This document shows positions 1-5,884 of a DNA stretch of 8,962 nt, one piece after another. The notes under the pieces were generated by a model. The model had not been told where the DNA came from. It saw only the letters and a program-made list of their open reading frames with translations, and made no database searches. A program made the translations under genes and the position numbers. The DNA is taken from contig QNBI01000050.1 of the NCBI GenBank assembly GCA_003641675.1, positions 1 to 8,962 on the forward strand, in the 5' to 3' direction. The stretch's first letter is position 1, and each line of letters begins with the position of its first letter. The DNA is from Spirochaetota bacterium (GTDB lineage Bacteria > Spirochaetota > Spirochaetia > SZUA-6).

Positions 1-979
1 ACTTTGCCGGGGTTACATCAAAAGCAGGGTTGCAGGCAGTAGAGCCATTCGGGGCTATCTGTACAGCCGATATTTTTCCGCTGTTGTCCCTGCCCCTCAC
101 ATAAAGAACCTCTTCCTCCGACCGTTCCTCTATCGGAATATCCCTGCCTTCATTACAAGTCCAGTCTATCGTTGCAGTTGGGGCTGCTACATAGAAGGGG
201 ATATCATTTTCATATGCAAGAACCGCCTTTTCGTACGTTCCTATCTTATTTGCAACATCACCGTTCCGAGCTATGCGGTCGCTTCCGACAATAACAAGGT
301 CCACCTCTCCCCGACTTATAAAATAGCCTGCAGCGTTATCTGCAATAACAGCATAACGGATATTTTCTTCTTTAAGCTCCCATGCTGTAAGACGCGCTCC
401 CTGAAGACGCGGCCTGGTCTCATCCACCCAGACAAAGGGGTCCTTTCCTTCCCTCTTTGCATAAAATACAGGCGAAAGAGCACTTCCCCAGTCTGTAAAG
501 GCAAGCCATCCCGCATTACAATGTGTAAGAATTCGTGCTTTATGCTCTATAAGAGAAGACCCGATTTCTGCGATTTTTCTACAGGCGGCTGCATCTTCAT
601 CTGCAATAGTATTCGCCTCTTCAAAAGCTCTAATGCCGACATTTGACTTATTGGCCTCATTTAAGAAAGCACTGTAAACTCTATCTATACTGTAGAAAAG
701 ATTCTGCGCAGTAGGTCTGGTATTTTTAAGCCTCTCCCGTGCTTTTTCTACATATTTATCGGACGCAGATTCCAGAACAGCCTGCGCCATGCCGAAACCG
801 CCCGCAGACCCTATTGCGCCGGCTCCCCTTACGACCATCGTTGATATGGCCTTCGCCGTATCCGTATGATTTCTGCATTCATATATCTCAAATTTATGGG
901 GCAGAAGAGGCTGGTTTATAAGTTTCACAATGCCCTTTTCCATCCAGACTGTTCTGTAATGTTTTCCATTGACAAGCAT
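1..979 (-). CDS. mtnA: S-methyl-5-thioribose-1-phosphate isomerase family protein (MtnA-like), 3'-truncated by window edge
   Basis: The family is an aldose-ketose isomerase converting 5-methylthioribose-1-phosphate to 5-methylthioribulose-1-phosphate in methylthioadenosine salvage; some members act on 5-deoxyribose-1-phosphate. The frame gives 326 residues before the left edge; full proteins are about 340-360 residues, so only a short C-terminus is missing. Visible motifs are RGAGAIG (51-57; RGAPAIG in most MtnA), TRPTAQNL (87-94), LTHCNAG with the expected catalytic Cys154, DETRPRLQGARLTAWEL (186-202), GSDRIARNGDVANKIGTY with the expected catalytic Asp234, and FYVAAPTATIDW (262-273). The N-terminus (GKHYRTVW) and DNAAG near 214 recall, from memory, the subgroup whose members often start GKHYRTIW. 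The ATG at 977-979 is the first start after an in-frame stop and has no Shine-Dalgarno site. It lies divergent to the HAD and kinase genes. The family is secure; the substrate (methylthioribose versus deoxyribose) is not. Confidence 0.9.
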   Translation of the reverse strand, partial: MLVNGKHYRTVWMEKGIVKLINQPLLPHKFEIYECRNHTDTAKAISTMVVRGAGAIGSAGGFGMAQAVLESASDKYVEKARERLKNTRPTAQNLFYSIDRVYSAFLNEANKSNVGIRAFEEANTIADEDAAACRKIAEIGSSLIEHKARILTHCNAGWLAFTDWGSALSPVFYAKREGKDPFVWVDETRPRLQGARLTAWELKEENIRYAVIADNAAGYFISRGEVDLVIVGSDRIARNGDVANKIGTYEKAVLAYENDIPFYVAAPTATIDWTCNEGRDIPIEERSEEEVLYVRGRDNSGKISAVQIAPNGSTACNPAFDVTPAK

Positions 980-985
980 AAAAAT

Positions 986-1014
986 ATGATAAATTCTTTC
1001 GCTTAATTAGGCAA
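986..1014 (-). promoter_or_regulatory. Candidate promoter of mtnA, predicting a leaderless mRNA
   Basis: On the minus strand TTGCCT (1014-1009) and TATCAT (991-986) are separated by exactly 17 bp. They match the sigma-70 consensus at 4/6 and 5/6 positions. Six bases separate the -10 box from the ATG, so standard spacing puts +1 on the A of the start codon at 979. This agrees with the absence of a Shine-Dalgarno site. Seen in sequence; activity is inferred. Confidence 0.45.
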
Positions 1015-1050
1015 GTACTTAAACAGACGACTAAAAGGGAACAAGCACTT
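1012..1050. repeat. Imperfect 9-bp direct repeat in the divergent intergenic region
   Basis: CAAGTACTT (1012-1020) and CAAGCACTT (1042-1050) differ by one base and are 30 bp apart, close to three helical turns. The first contains the perfect palindrome AAGTACTT and overlaps the proposed mtnA -35 box. It could be a paired operator for the divergent genes. Chance occurrence in AT-rich DNA is also possible. Confidence 0.3.
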
Positions 1051-1089
1051 GATAAACACTAAAAAATATTTAACTATACCCATAGCATG

Positions 1090-1095
1090 TATAAT
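1090..1095 (+). promoter_or_regulatory. Candidate -10 box for the HAD-kinase operon
   Basis: A perfect TATAAT lies 40 bp upstream of the HAD start codon, which would give a leader of about 34 nt carrying a Shine-Dalgarno site. No convincing -35 box is visible at 16-18 bp spacing (the sequence there is close to TATTTA). An activator or a weak basal promoter is possible. TTGATA at 1049-1054 is too far upstream to pair with it. Confidence 0.35.
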
Positions 1096-1135
1096 AGTCA
1101 CACAAACCAATTACACATAAACAGGAAAATGAGTT

Positions 1136-1843
1136 TTGAATAAAAACAGGAAATTCAGGGGTTTTCTCATAGATGCAGATAATACCATATTCGACTTTGA
1201 CCGCTCAGAAGAAGAGGCTTTTTATGAAACAGCCAGAGTCTTCGGCCTGCCCTATTACAATGAATCCATATATTCGACCTATAAGGCTATAAACGAAAAT
1301 ATCTGGAGGAAACTGGAGAGAGGGGAAATACAGTGGAAACAGCTCCAGGTAGAGCGTTTTAGAATATTTTTAACTTCCATAGGGAAAAAAGCGGATCCGG
1401 CAGAATTTTCTAAAGAATATCTTAACAATCTGTCAAAGAAATCATATTTAATCCCCCACGCTGCAGATGTAATCGCATTTCTATCCAAAAGGGCATCACT
1501 TGTTCTCGGTACAAACGGCATATCATTAGTCCAGCGTTCCAGACTTGCCCGTTCGGGAATGGAAATTTTCTTTCAGGATATTATTATCTCGGAAGAAATC
1601 GGTATATCGAAACCGGATCCCGGCTTTTATAAAAAAGCAGCTTCTAAGCTTCACCTTCCGCCCTATGAAATTTTATGTGTGGGGGATAATCCCGCATCGG
1701 ATATTTTCGGAGGCCACAGAGCCGGATTCCCAACATGCTGGTACATCTATAAACCCATGCCTTTTTCTTACAGGGACTTTAAGCCCGACTATATAATAAA
1801 TGATTTACGGGAGCTTAAAAACTTTGCCCCCGATCCATCTTAA
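1136..1843 (+). CDS. YjjG-type HAD-superfamily hydrolase (likely 5'-nucleotidase or sugar phosphatase)
   Basis: A cytoplasmic Mg-dependent phosphatase of 235 residues, full length for the YjjG group (usually about 225-235). All four HAD motifs are present: motif I DADNTIFDFD, with nucleophile Asp13 and acid/base Asp15; motif II LGTNGIS, with Thr126; motif III Lys159 in ISKPDPGFY; motif IV GDNPASDIFGG, with Asp184 and Asp189. Residues of about 20-105 between motifs I and II would be the helical C1 cap that sets substrate choice. The start is TTG at 1136, with AGGA at 1123-1126 nine bases upstream; the nearby ATG at 1129 is in another frame and stops at once. The sugar-kinase gene follows after 21 bp, so the two are probably co-transcribed. 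YjjG homologues dephosphorylate pyrimidine nucleotides and remove noncanonical ones; the exact substrate cannot be read here. Confidence 0.88.
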   Translation: MNKNRKFRGFLIDADNTIFDFDRSEEEAFYETARVFGLPYYNESIYSTYKAINENIWRKLERGEIQWKQLQVERFRIFLTSIGKKADPAEFSKEYLNNLSKKSYLIPHAADVIAFLSKRASLVLGTNGISLVQRSRLARSGMEIFFQDIIISEEIGISKPDPGFYKKAASKLHLPPYEILCVGDNPASDIFGGHRAGFPTCWYIYKPMPFSYRDFKPDYIINDLRELKNFAPDPS

Positions 1844-1855
1844 TTACTTTCTTTA

Positions 1856-1861
1856 AAGGAG
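1856..1861 (+). promoter_or_regulatory. Shine-Dalgarno site of the PfkB-family kinase gene
   Basis: AAGGAG is the strongest ribosome binding site on the plus strand here. It leaves only 3 bases to the TTG at 1865 but 12 to the in-frame ATG at 1874. Neither spacing is ideal, so the kinase start stays ambiguous by three codons. Confidence 0.6.
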
Positions 1862-1864
1862 ATT

Positions 1865-2767
1865 TTGAATAAAATGCAGAATAAAAAACTTAAAAAAACC
1901 TACGATATTCTACTCATAGGTCATGTTTCCAAAGACATAATAATTGTAAAGGGCCGTACAACCAAAACACTCGGAGGGGCTGTATACTACTCTTCCATTG
2001 CAGCAAAAAGGTCCGGTTCTAATGTGCTCGTAATAACCAAACTCGCACACTCCGATATTGACATTTTAAGAGAGCTGGACAATGAGGAAATAGACTACAT
2101 CCCTCTCGTCTCCACGCAGACTACATCTATCGAAAACATTTATTATACGGAAGATTTGGACAGAAGGAAAGTGACTCTTATTTCTCAGGCAGACCCCTTT
2201 AAAATAGAGGATATTCCGGAGTATAAGTCCTATATTTACCATCTTGCAGGACTTTTCCACGGCGAAATTCCTGACTCCCTAATCGAGCCTCTATCAACAA
2301 AAGGAAAAATTGCGCTCGATGTTCAGGGCATTCTCAGGAGAAGCGAGAACGGGAAACTTCTATTCAGAGACTGGGAAAAAAAATATGATTTGCTCCCCTA
2401 TGTCACATTTCTTAAAACAGATACAGCAGAAGCGGAAATAATTGCGGGAACAGGGGACCGCAGAAAGGCGGCAAAAATTCTCTATAATATGGGCGCTAAA
2501 GAAATTATGATAACACATTCATCAGAGGTGCTTCTATATGACGGGCAAGACATTTATTCAGCCCCATTTACCCCCTCCAATCTTTCCGGAAGAACAGGCA
2601 GAGGAGATACATGTTTTGCCTCGTACCTTGCCTACAGATTAAACCACAGCATACAGCAGTCACTGGACTATGCAGCTGCCCTTACAAGCATTAAGATGGA
2701 AACCCCGGGACCTTTTAGAGGAACCGTAAAAGATGTTCTTTCAAGAATTGCAGGCAGTGCCTTATAG
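1865..2767 (+). CDS. PfkB-family (ribokinase-like) carbohydrate kinase
   Basis: An ATP-dependent sugar or nucleoside kinase of the ribokinase fold, 300 residues, typical length, cytoplasmic. The N-terminal strand YDILLIGHVSKDII (13-26) leads to the first signature with Gly-Gly (LGGAVYYSS, 36-44). The second signature is SGRTGRGDTCFASYLAYRL (241-259), with presumed catalytic base Asp248. It has GRGD where GAGD is usual, so an Arg sits in the anion-hole loop; variants with GRGDT occur in the family. The start is TTG 1865 or ATG 1874. It is downstream of the HAD gene and probably in one operon with it. Its stop overlaps the stop region of convergent ricT by 6 bp. Substrate unknown: proximity to the mtnA-like gene makes a pentose or thiopentose possible, but no motif shows this. 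Confidence 0.85.
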   Translation: MNKMQNKKLKKTYDILLIGHVSKDIIIVKGRTTKTLGGAVYYSSIAAKRSGSNVLVITKLAHSDIDILRELDNEEIDYIPLVSTQTTSIENIYYTEDLDRRKVTLISQADPFKIEDIPEYKSYIYHLAGLFHGEIPDSLIEPLSTKGKIALDVQGILRRSENGKLLFRDWEKKYDLLPYVTFLKTDTAEAEIIAGTGDRRKAAKILYNMGAKEIMITHSSEVLLYDGQDIYSAPFTPSNLSGRTGRGDTCFASYLAYRLNHSIQQSLDYAAALTSIKMETPGPFRGTVKDVLSRIAGSAL

Positions 2768-3649
2768 GTCAAGGACTGCTTTAATTTTCCACGATCCGGA
2801 TCTGGAATCTTTGTAGAAATCATCAAATCCGACCTCGAATATTCTTCCGTCTTCCGACACAAGCTTAACAGACTTAACAAGAATATTTACTTCCAATATT
2901 TTCAGATTCTTTCCCCTCACCGCTATTCTCAAGCCCTCTGAGGGAAGCTCCTTCTTTATACTGCAGTAAGTATCATATTCGTAGGCCAGGCAGCAGAGTA
3001 GCCTGCCGCAGGGGCCGGATATTTTCATAGAGTTTAATGTTAAATTCTGTTCCTTCGCCATTTTAATGGATACCGGCATTAGTTTATCCGCAAAGGAATT
3101 GCAGCAGAAGGCCCTGCCGCATACACCGAGCCCCCCGAGTATCCTTGATTCGTCGCGGACTCCTATCTGTCTTAATTCTATACGCATTCTAAAAACAGCC
3201 ACAAGTTCTTTGACAAGCTCTCTAAAATCCACCCTTTCCTCTGCTGTGAAAAAGAAAAGTATCTTGGCTTCATCTATAAGATAATGAGCCTGCACAAGCT
3301 TCATATCCAGTTTCTGTTCCTTTATCTTTTCCAGGCATATCCCGAAAGCTTTGTTCTCTCTCTTTTTGTTTTCCTTAAATCTAAAGATGTCTTCCTCTGT
3401 TGCTTTGCGGACAAATTTTTTAAATGTATCACTGTTCTCTTTATCTTCTATATTTACAATCTTCCCCTGTATGCTTCCAAGAGCATTACCGTATCTTGTT
3501 GTAATAATAACTTTATCACCCTGGTAAAGTTCAAAATCGCCCGTACAATATACAATCTCTGCGGAATTTGAATGTAATATTTTCACTCTGAAATAATCGC
3601 CTTTAGCAATAGCATCTTTTTTTATTGCTGTTGTTTTGCTTTCATCCAT
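2762..3649 (-). CDS. ricT: RicT/YaaT-like PSP1-domain protein
   Basis: Homologue of Bacillus YaaT (RicT), a cytoplasmic protein that with RicA and RicF binds iron-sulfur clusters and helps RNase Y process mRNAs. It has 295 residues, close to the Bacillus length. The PSP1 core shows the diagnostic run LGGLGVCGRAFCC (171-183) followed by PVSIKMAKEQNLTLN (192-206) and ISGPCGRLLCCLAYEYDTYC (210-229). Cysteines at 177, 182, 183, 214, 219, 220 and 229 include those expected as cluster ligands. The N-terminal 60 residues form a small beta-rich segment. The ATG at 3647-3649 is preceded by AGGA eight bases away. It is the last gene of the M23-bactofilin-YaaR-RicT operon, 18 bp after yaaR. No RicA or RicF gene is in the window, so a full Ric complex cannot be inferred. 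Confidence 0.9.
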   Translation of the reverse strand: MDESKTTAIKKDAIAKGDYFRVKILHSNSAEIVYCTGDFELYQGDKVIITTRYGNALGSIQGKIVNIEDKENSDTFKKFVRKATEEDIFRFKENKKRENKAFGICLEKIKEQKLDMKLVQAHYLIDEAKILFFFTAEERVDFRELVKELVAVFRMRIELRQIGVRDESRILGGLGVCGRAFCCNSFADKLMPVSIKMAKEQNLTLNSMKISGPCGRLLCCLAYEYDTYCSIKKELPSEGLRIAVRGKNLKILEVNILVKSVKLVSEDGRIFEVGFDDFYKDSRSGSWKIKAVLDL

Positions 3650-3667
3650 ATATAAAATCCTGTATTT

Positions 3668-4153
3668 CTAAGTTATCAAGTTGACAAGCAGTCCATTTAT
3701 TTCTTCTATGGCACTGAGAATACCTATCTGGTCTCTCTGATTCTTTAAAACCTCTGCTGCCAGACTTTCCAATTTTTTATCTATAACTTTTACTAAAGTA
3801 AACTTTTTTCTTCTAAGTATATTTACCCCGGAAATTTTTTCTTCAAGTGCAACCATTCCGTTGACAACCTTATTTAAAAATGCCCGCACAGCACTCTTAT
3901 ATTCCATTATATTATTCATATCCGGATGTTCTTTTAATTTCTCCCCCTGCTTATAAATGGTATCCAAGAGCTCTTCCAAATCTTTACGGGAATATTTCTT
4001 ATCCGGATTTCTATCGTTAATATCCCTCTTTTCTTTAACAGATTCAATTAAGGATGGGAAATTCCCCCTTACTTTCAGAGTTTTTGTTTCTTTCTTTTTC
4101 TTTTCCGAACGCTTAAAAAGCCCTGAATCGCCAACAGATTCTATTCTATCCAT
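3668..4153 (-). CDS. yaaR: YaaR-like DUF327 protein
   Basis: A 161-residue protein resembling Bacillus YaaR (DUF327), whose role is unknown. The first 30 residues are basic and probably disordered (KRSEKKKKETKTLK, 14-27). The rest is predicted helical, with family-like features: a YKSAVRAFLNKVV segment near 85-97, a basic RRKKFTLVKVIDKKLESLA near 114-132, and a GLLVNL tail. No signal peptide or membrane segment is seen, so it is probably cytoplasmic. The ATG at 4151-4153 comes 6 bp after the bactofilin stop and has no clear Shine-Dalgarno site, which suggests translational coupling. Adjacency to a yaaT homologue repeats part of the Bacillus yaaR-holB-yaaT order and strengthens the call. Function not known. 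Confidence 0.75.
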   Translation of the reverse strand: MDRIESVGDSGLFKRSEKKKKETKTLKVRGNFPSLIESVKEKRDINDRNPDKKYSRKDLEELLDTIYKQGEKLKEHPDMNNIMEYKSAVRAFLNKVVNGMVALEEKISGVNILRRKKFTLVKVIDKKLESLAAEVLKNQRDQIGILSAIEEINGLLVNLIT

Positions 4154-4159
4154 TTATAT

Positions 4160-4666
4160 TTATTGGTTCGATTTAGACAGTTGTTTGGAAATTAAAGCAC
4201 CTTTCTGCCTTGCAGCGGTACGGTGTCCATTGTTATTATCTGCTCCGGTTCTATTTTCTTTTTCGGACTCAAGTTTGCCTGTATTTTCAAAACCATCTGC
4301 ATTCTTTTCAACTGCAGGCTGATGTTCTTCTATTCTGCAGTTTCCGTCAAAGAGCACTCCTTCTTCTATAATGAGTCTTGGAGTTAATATATTTCCTATC
4401 ATCATTCCAGTAGAAAGCAGTATAACCTTTTCCGTTGCAAATATATTCCCATGAATAACTCCGCCGACAACAACAGTAGCCCCGTATATGGTACAAACAG
4501 CCCTTCCGTTGCTTCCCACCAGCACCTTTCCCTTTGTCCGGACCGTCCCCGAAAAATCACCGTCTATCCTTAATAAACCGTTTAAATCGAACTCTCCCTT
4601 AAACCGGGTTCCTTCTCCTATTATCGAATTTATAAAAGCTTCTTCCTGATATTGACTGCTGCTCAT
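4160..4666 (-). CDS. Bactofilin (cytoskeletal polymer protein)
   Basis: Bactofilins form cytoplasmic, often membrane-associated beta-helical filaments that position cell-wall enzymes. This 168-residue protein has a short N-terminal tail, then a bactofilin core at about 13-112. The core begins INSIIGEGTRFKGEFDLNG and continues with glycine-rich, valine/isoleucine-rich rungs (LLRIDGDFSGTV, KVLVGSNGRA, GGVIHGNIFATEKV). The C-terminal 55 residues are hydrophilic, rich in Glu, Asn and Lys, and probably disordered. The ATG at 4664-4666 has AAGG six bases upstream, inside the end of the M23 gene, and the gap to that gene is only 3 bp. This pairing resembles bactofilin-peptidase modules such as CcmA with Csd1 in Helicobacter, and supports a role in localised wall remodelling and cell shape. 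The family is secure; the shape role is inferred. Confidence 0.9.
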   Translation of the reverse strand: MSSSQYQEEAFINSIIGEGTRFKGEFDLNGLLRIDGDFSGTVRTKGKVLVGSNGRAVCTIYGATVVVGGVIHGNIFATEKVILLSTGMMIGNILTPRLIIEEGVLFDGNCRIEEHQPAVEKNADGFENTGKLESEKENRTGADNNNGHRTAARQKGALISKQLSKSNQ

Positions 4667-4669
4667 ATT

Positions 4670-5716
4670 TTACCTTGTTTTCCTTGCATATTTATCTACA
4701 AGCGGGCTTTCTATATTTAAGAACTGTAAAGGATCAACCACCTGAGTACCAATACGTACTTCATAATGAAGGTGCGGCCCTGTTGACAGCCCTGTATTTC
4801 CCATGTATCCAATAATCTGTCCCCTTCTCACATACTGACCCTTCTGAACAACAATTTTCTGAAGATGTGCATACCTTGTAAAAAAGCCGTATTTATGTTT
4901 AATCATAATATATAAACCGAAACCATTAACATCATTCCCGACAAGTTTAACTGTTCCATTTGCTGTCGCTACAATTGGCACACCATATCCCCACGCTATA
5001 TCAATTCCTTTATGAAGATACCAGCCGCCTGTAAATGGATGAATATTAGGCCCGAAGTACTGTGTTACATTTCCTCTTACTCCCCTCAGAGGCCAAAGAG
5101 TAGGAATATCAACAAGCAAATCTTTCTGAGAGAGCAACGTTTTATCTATTTCTGCAAGCGGTTTTAAAGCATTATCGAGATACGAACGCAGACTTCTCAA
5201 TTCGCTTAACTCTTTAAGACTGTCGTCACCGGCATTACCCAGACTAATAAAAGAGGAAAGATCGCCTCCGGCACTTTTTTCAAGATAGTTTTTCGCTTCC
5301 TGGGGGTTCATGGCAACAAGGACCTTGTCCAGCTGACTCTTAAAAAGCTTCATAGACTTTCGGAGCCGGGATATCTCCTCTTTGAAATTCTCCAGAGTCA
5401 CCTCATTCTGCGAAAGACTGCCTGCAATAGAAGTGATTTCCCGGTTTGTACTTGTAAAGTGTGTTGTTAGTCCGAAAAACGAAATAAGCAGTACAAAAAG
5501 CAGAAAAATAAAAAATATCAGAGTAAAAACTGATATCTGAAAATTAAAAATATTCTTTTCAGAATGGGGAATAAACATTACGGTGAATTTCTGCTTTCCC
5601 TTCTGAAAAAAATTAGTAAAGAACATTCCTATCCTGCTCTTTACATGATGAGATTTCCGTCCTATTTTGCCTACAAAATCTTTCTCGATTTTCTTATATC
5701 TATTTACAGGCGACAC
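4670..5716 (-). CDS. Membrane-anchored M23-family peptidoglycan endopeptidase
   Basis: A zinc metallopeptidase of the LytM/M23 family that cuts peptide cross-links of peptidoglycan. Of 348 residues, 1-57 form a strongly basic cytoplasmic tail; about 58-84 are one transmembrane helix (rich in Phe, Leu, Ile); about 92-200 look helical or coiled-coil; the peptidase domain is at about 205-335. Catalytic residues look intact: His235 and Asp239 in HKGIDIA, His284 in RYAHL, His315 and His317 in GPHLHYEV. The start is GTG at 5714-5716; an in-frame stop lies 21 bases upstream, and GGAG and AAGG precede the GTG. It is first in the operon, with bactofilin 3 bp downstream. The topology places the peptidase in the periplasm and the basic tail where bactofilin could bind it. 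Substrate bond and activity are inferred from the family. Confidence 0.9.
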   Translation of the reverse strand: MSPVNRYKKIEKDFVGKIGRKSHHVKSRIGMFFTNFFQKGKQKFTVMFIPHSEKNIFNFQISVFTLIFFIFLLFVLLISFFGLTTHFTSTNREITSIAGSLSQNEVTLENFKEEISRLRKSMKLFKSQLDKVLVAMNPQEAKNYLEKSAGGDLSSFISLGNAGDDSLKELSELRSLRSYLDNALKPLAEIDKTLLSQKDLLVDIPTLWPLRGVRGNVTQYFGPNIHPFTGGWYLHKGIDIAWGYGVPIVATANGTVKLVGNDVNGFGLYIMIKHKYGFFTRYAHLQKIVVQKGQYVRRGQIIGYMGNTGLSTGPHLHYEVRIGTQVVDPLQFLNIESPLVDKYARKTR

Positions 5717-5775
5717 AGCCTTATCTCTCCATATTTAGCTCATAATGAGACATACCAACTACTTTTTTTTAAAAG

Positions 5776-5802
5776 ATTATCACGAGTTTTAATATTTGTC
5801 AA
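5776..5802 (-). promoter_or_regulatory. Candidate promoter of the M23-bactofilin-YaaR-RicT operon
   Basis: The minus strand carries a perfect -35 TTGACA (5802-5797) and GATAAT (5781-5776, 5/6), with a 15-bp spacer that is 2 bp shorter than ideal. TAATCT two bases further downstream would restore 17 bp but fits the -10 consensus poorly. Transcription would begin near 5769, giving a leader of about 50 nt. Confidence 0.45.
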
Positions 5803-5810
5803 ATAAATTG

Positions 5811-5839
5811 TTGACTACACCTCCTTTAGGTGTTATTCT
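5811..5839 (+). promoter_or_regulatory. Candidate tatD promoter
   Basis: TTGACT (5811-5816, 5/6 to consensus) and TATTCT (5834-5839, 4/6) are separated by exactly 17 bp. The start point would be near 5846, with a leader of about 39 nt. Its -35 box is only 8 bp from that of the divergent M23 promoter, and the two form a GTCAA/TTGAC dyad. Confidence 0.5.
5817..5833. promoter_or_regulatory. Interrupted palindrome filling the tatD promoter spacer (possible operator)
   Basis: ACACCT (5817-5822) and AGGTGT (5828-5833) are perfect inverted arms around a 5-base centre. The 17-bp element occupies exactly the space between the proposed -35 and -10 boxes, where a dimeric regulator would control RNA polymerase access. 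Read on the minus strand it contains AAAGGAGG, a perfect Shine-Dalgarno-like sequence with no suitable start codon after it. Confidence 0.4.
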
Positions 5840-5884
5840 TAAAACCACATTTTCAAATCTTAATTTTTCAACAAGTGGTAAAGT

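Noticed and set aside
1049..1077. TTGATA with AACTAT as a second plus-strand promoter
   Set aside because: The -35 match is fair, but the -10 match at 17 bp is poor and a perfect TATAAT lies just downstream.
980..1135. Possible SAM or other riboswitch upstream of the mtnA-like gene
   Set aside because: The gap is too short on the minus strand, no riboswitch-like stems were seen, and the best promoter leaves no leader.
2793..2802. 10-bp palindrome GATCCGGATC near the convergent gene ends, considered as a terminator
   Set aside because: It lies inside the ricT coding sequence, has no loop and no T-run, and the codons explain it.
3284..3571. Open frame on the plus strand opposite ricT
   Set aside because: Antisense to the conserved PSP1-domain gene; the hydrophobic translation follows from reading the lysine- and glutamate-rich gene backwards.
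5822..5829. AAAGGAGG on the minus strand, a perfect Shine-Dalgarno-like sequence
   Set aside because: No ATG, GTG or TTG at a workable distance opens a frame of useful length; it is better explained as part of the palindrome.
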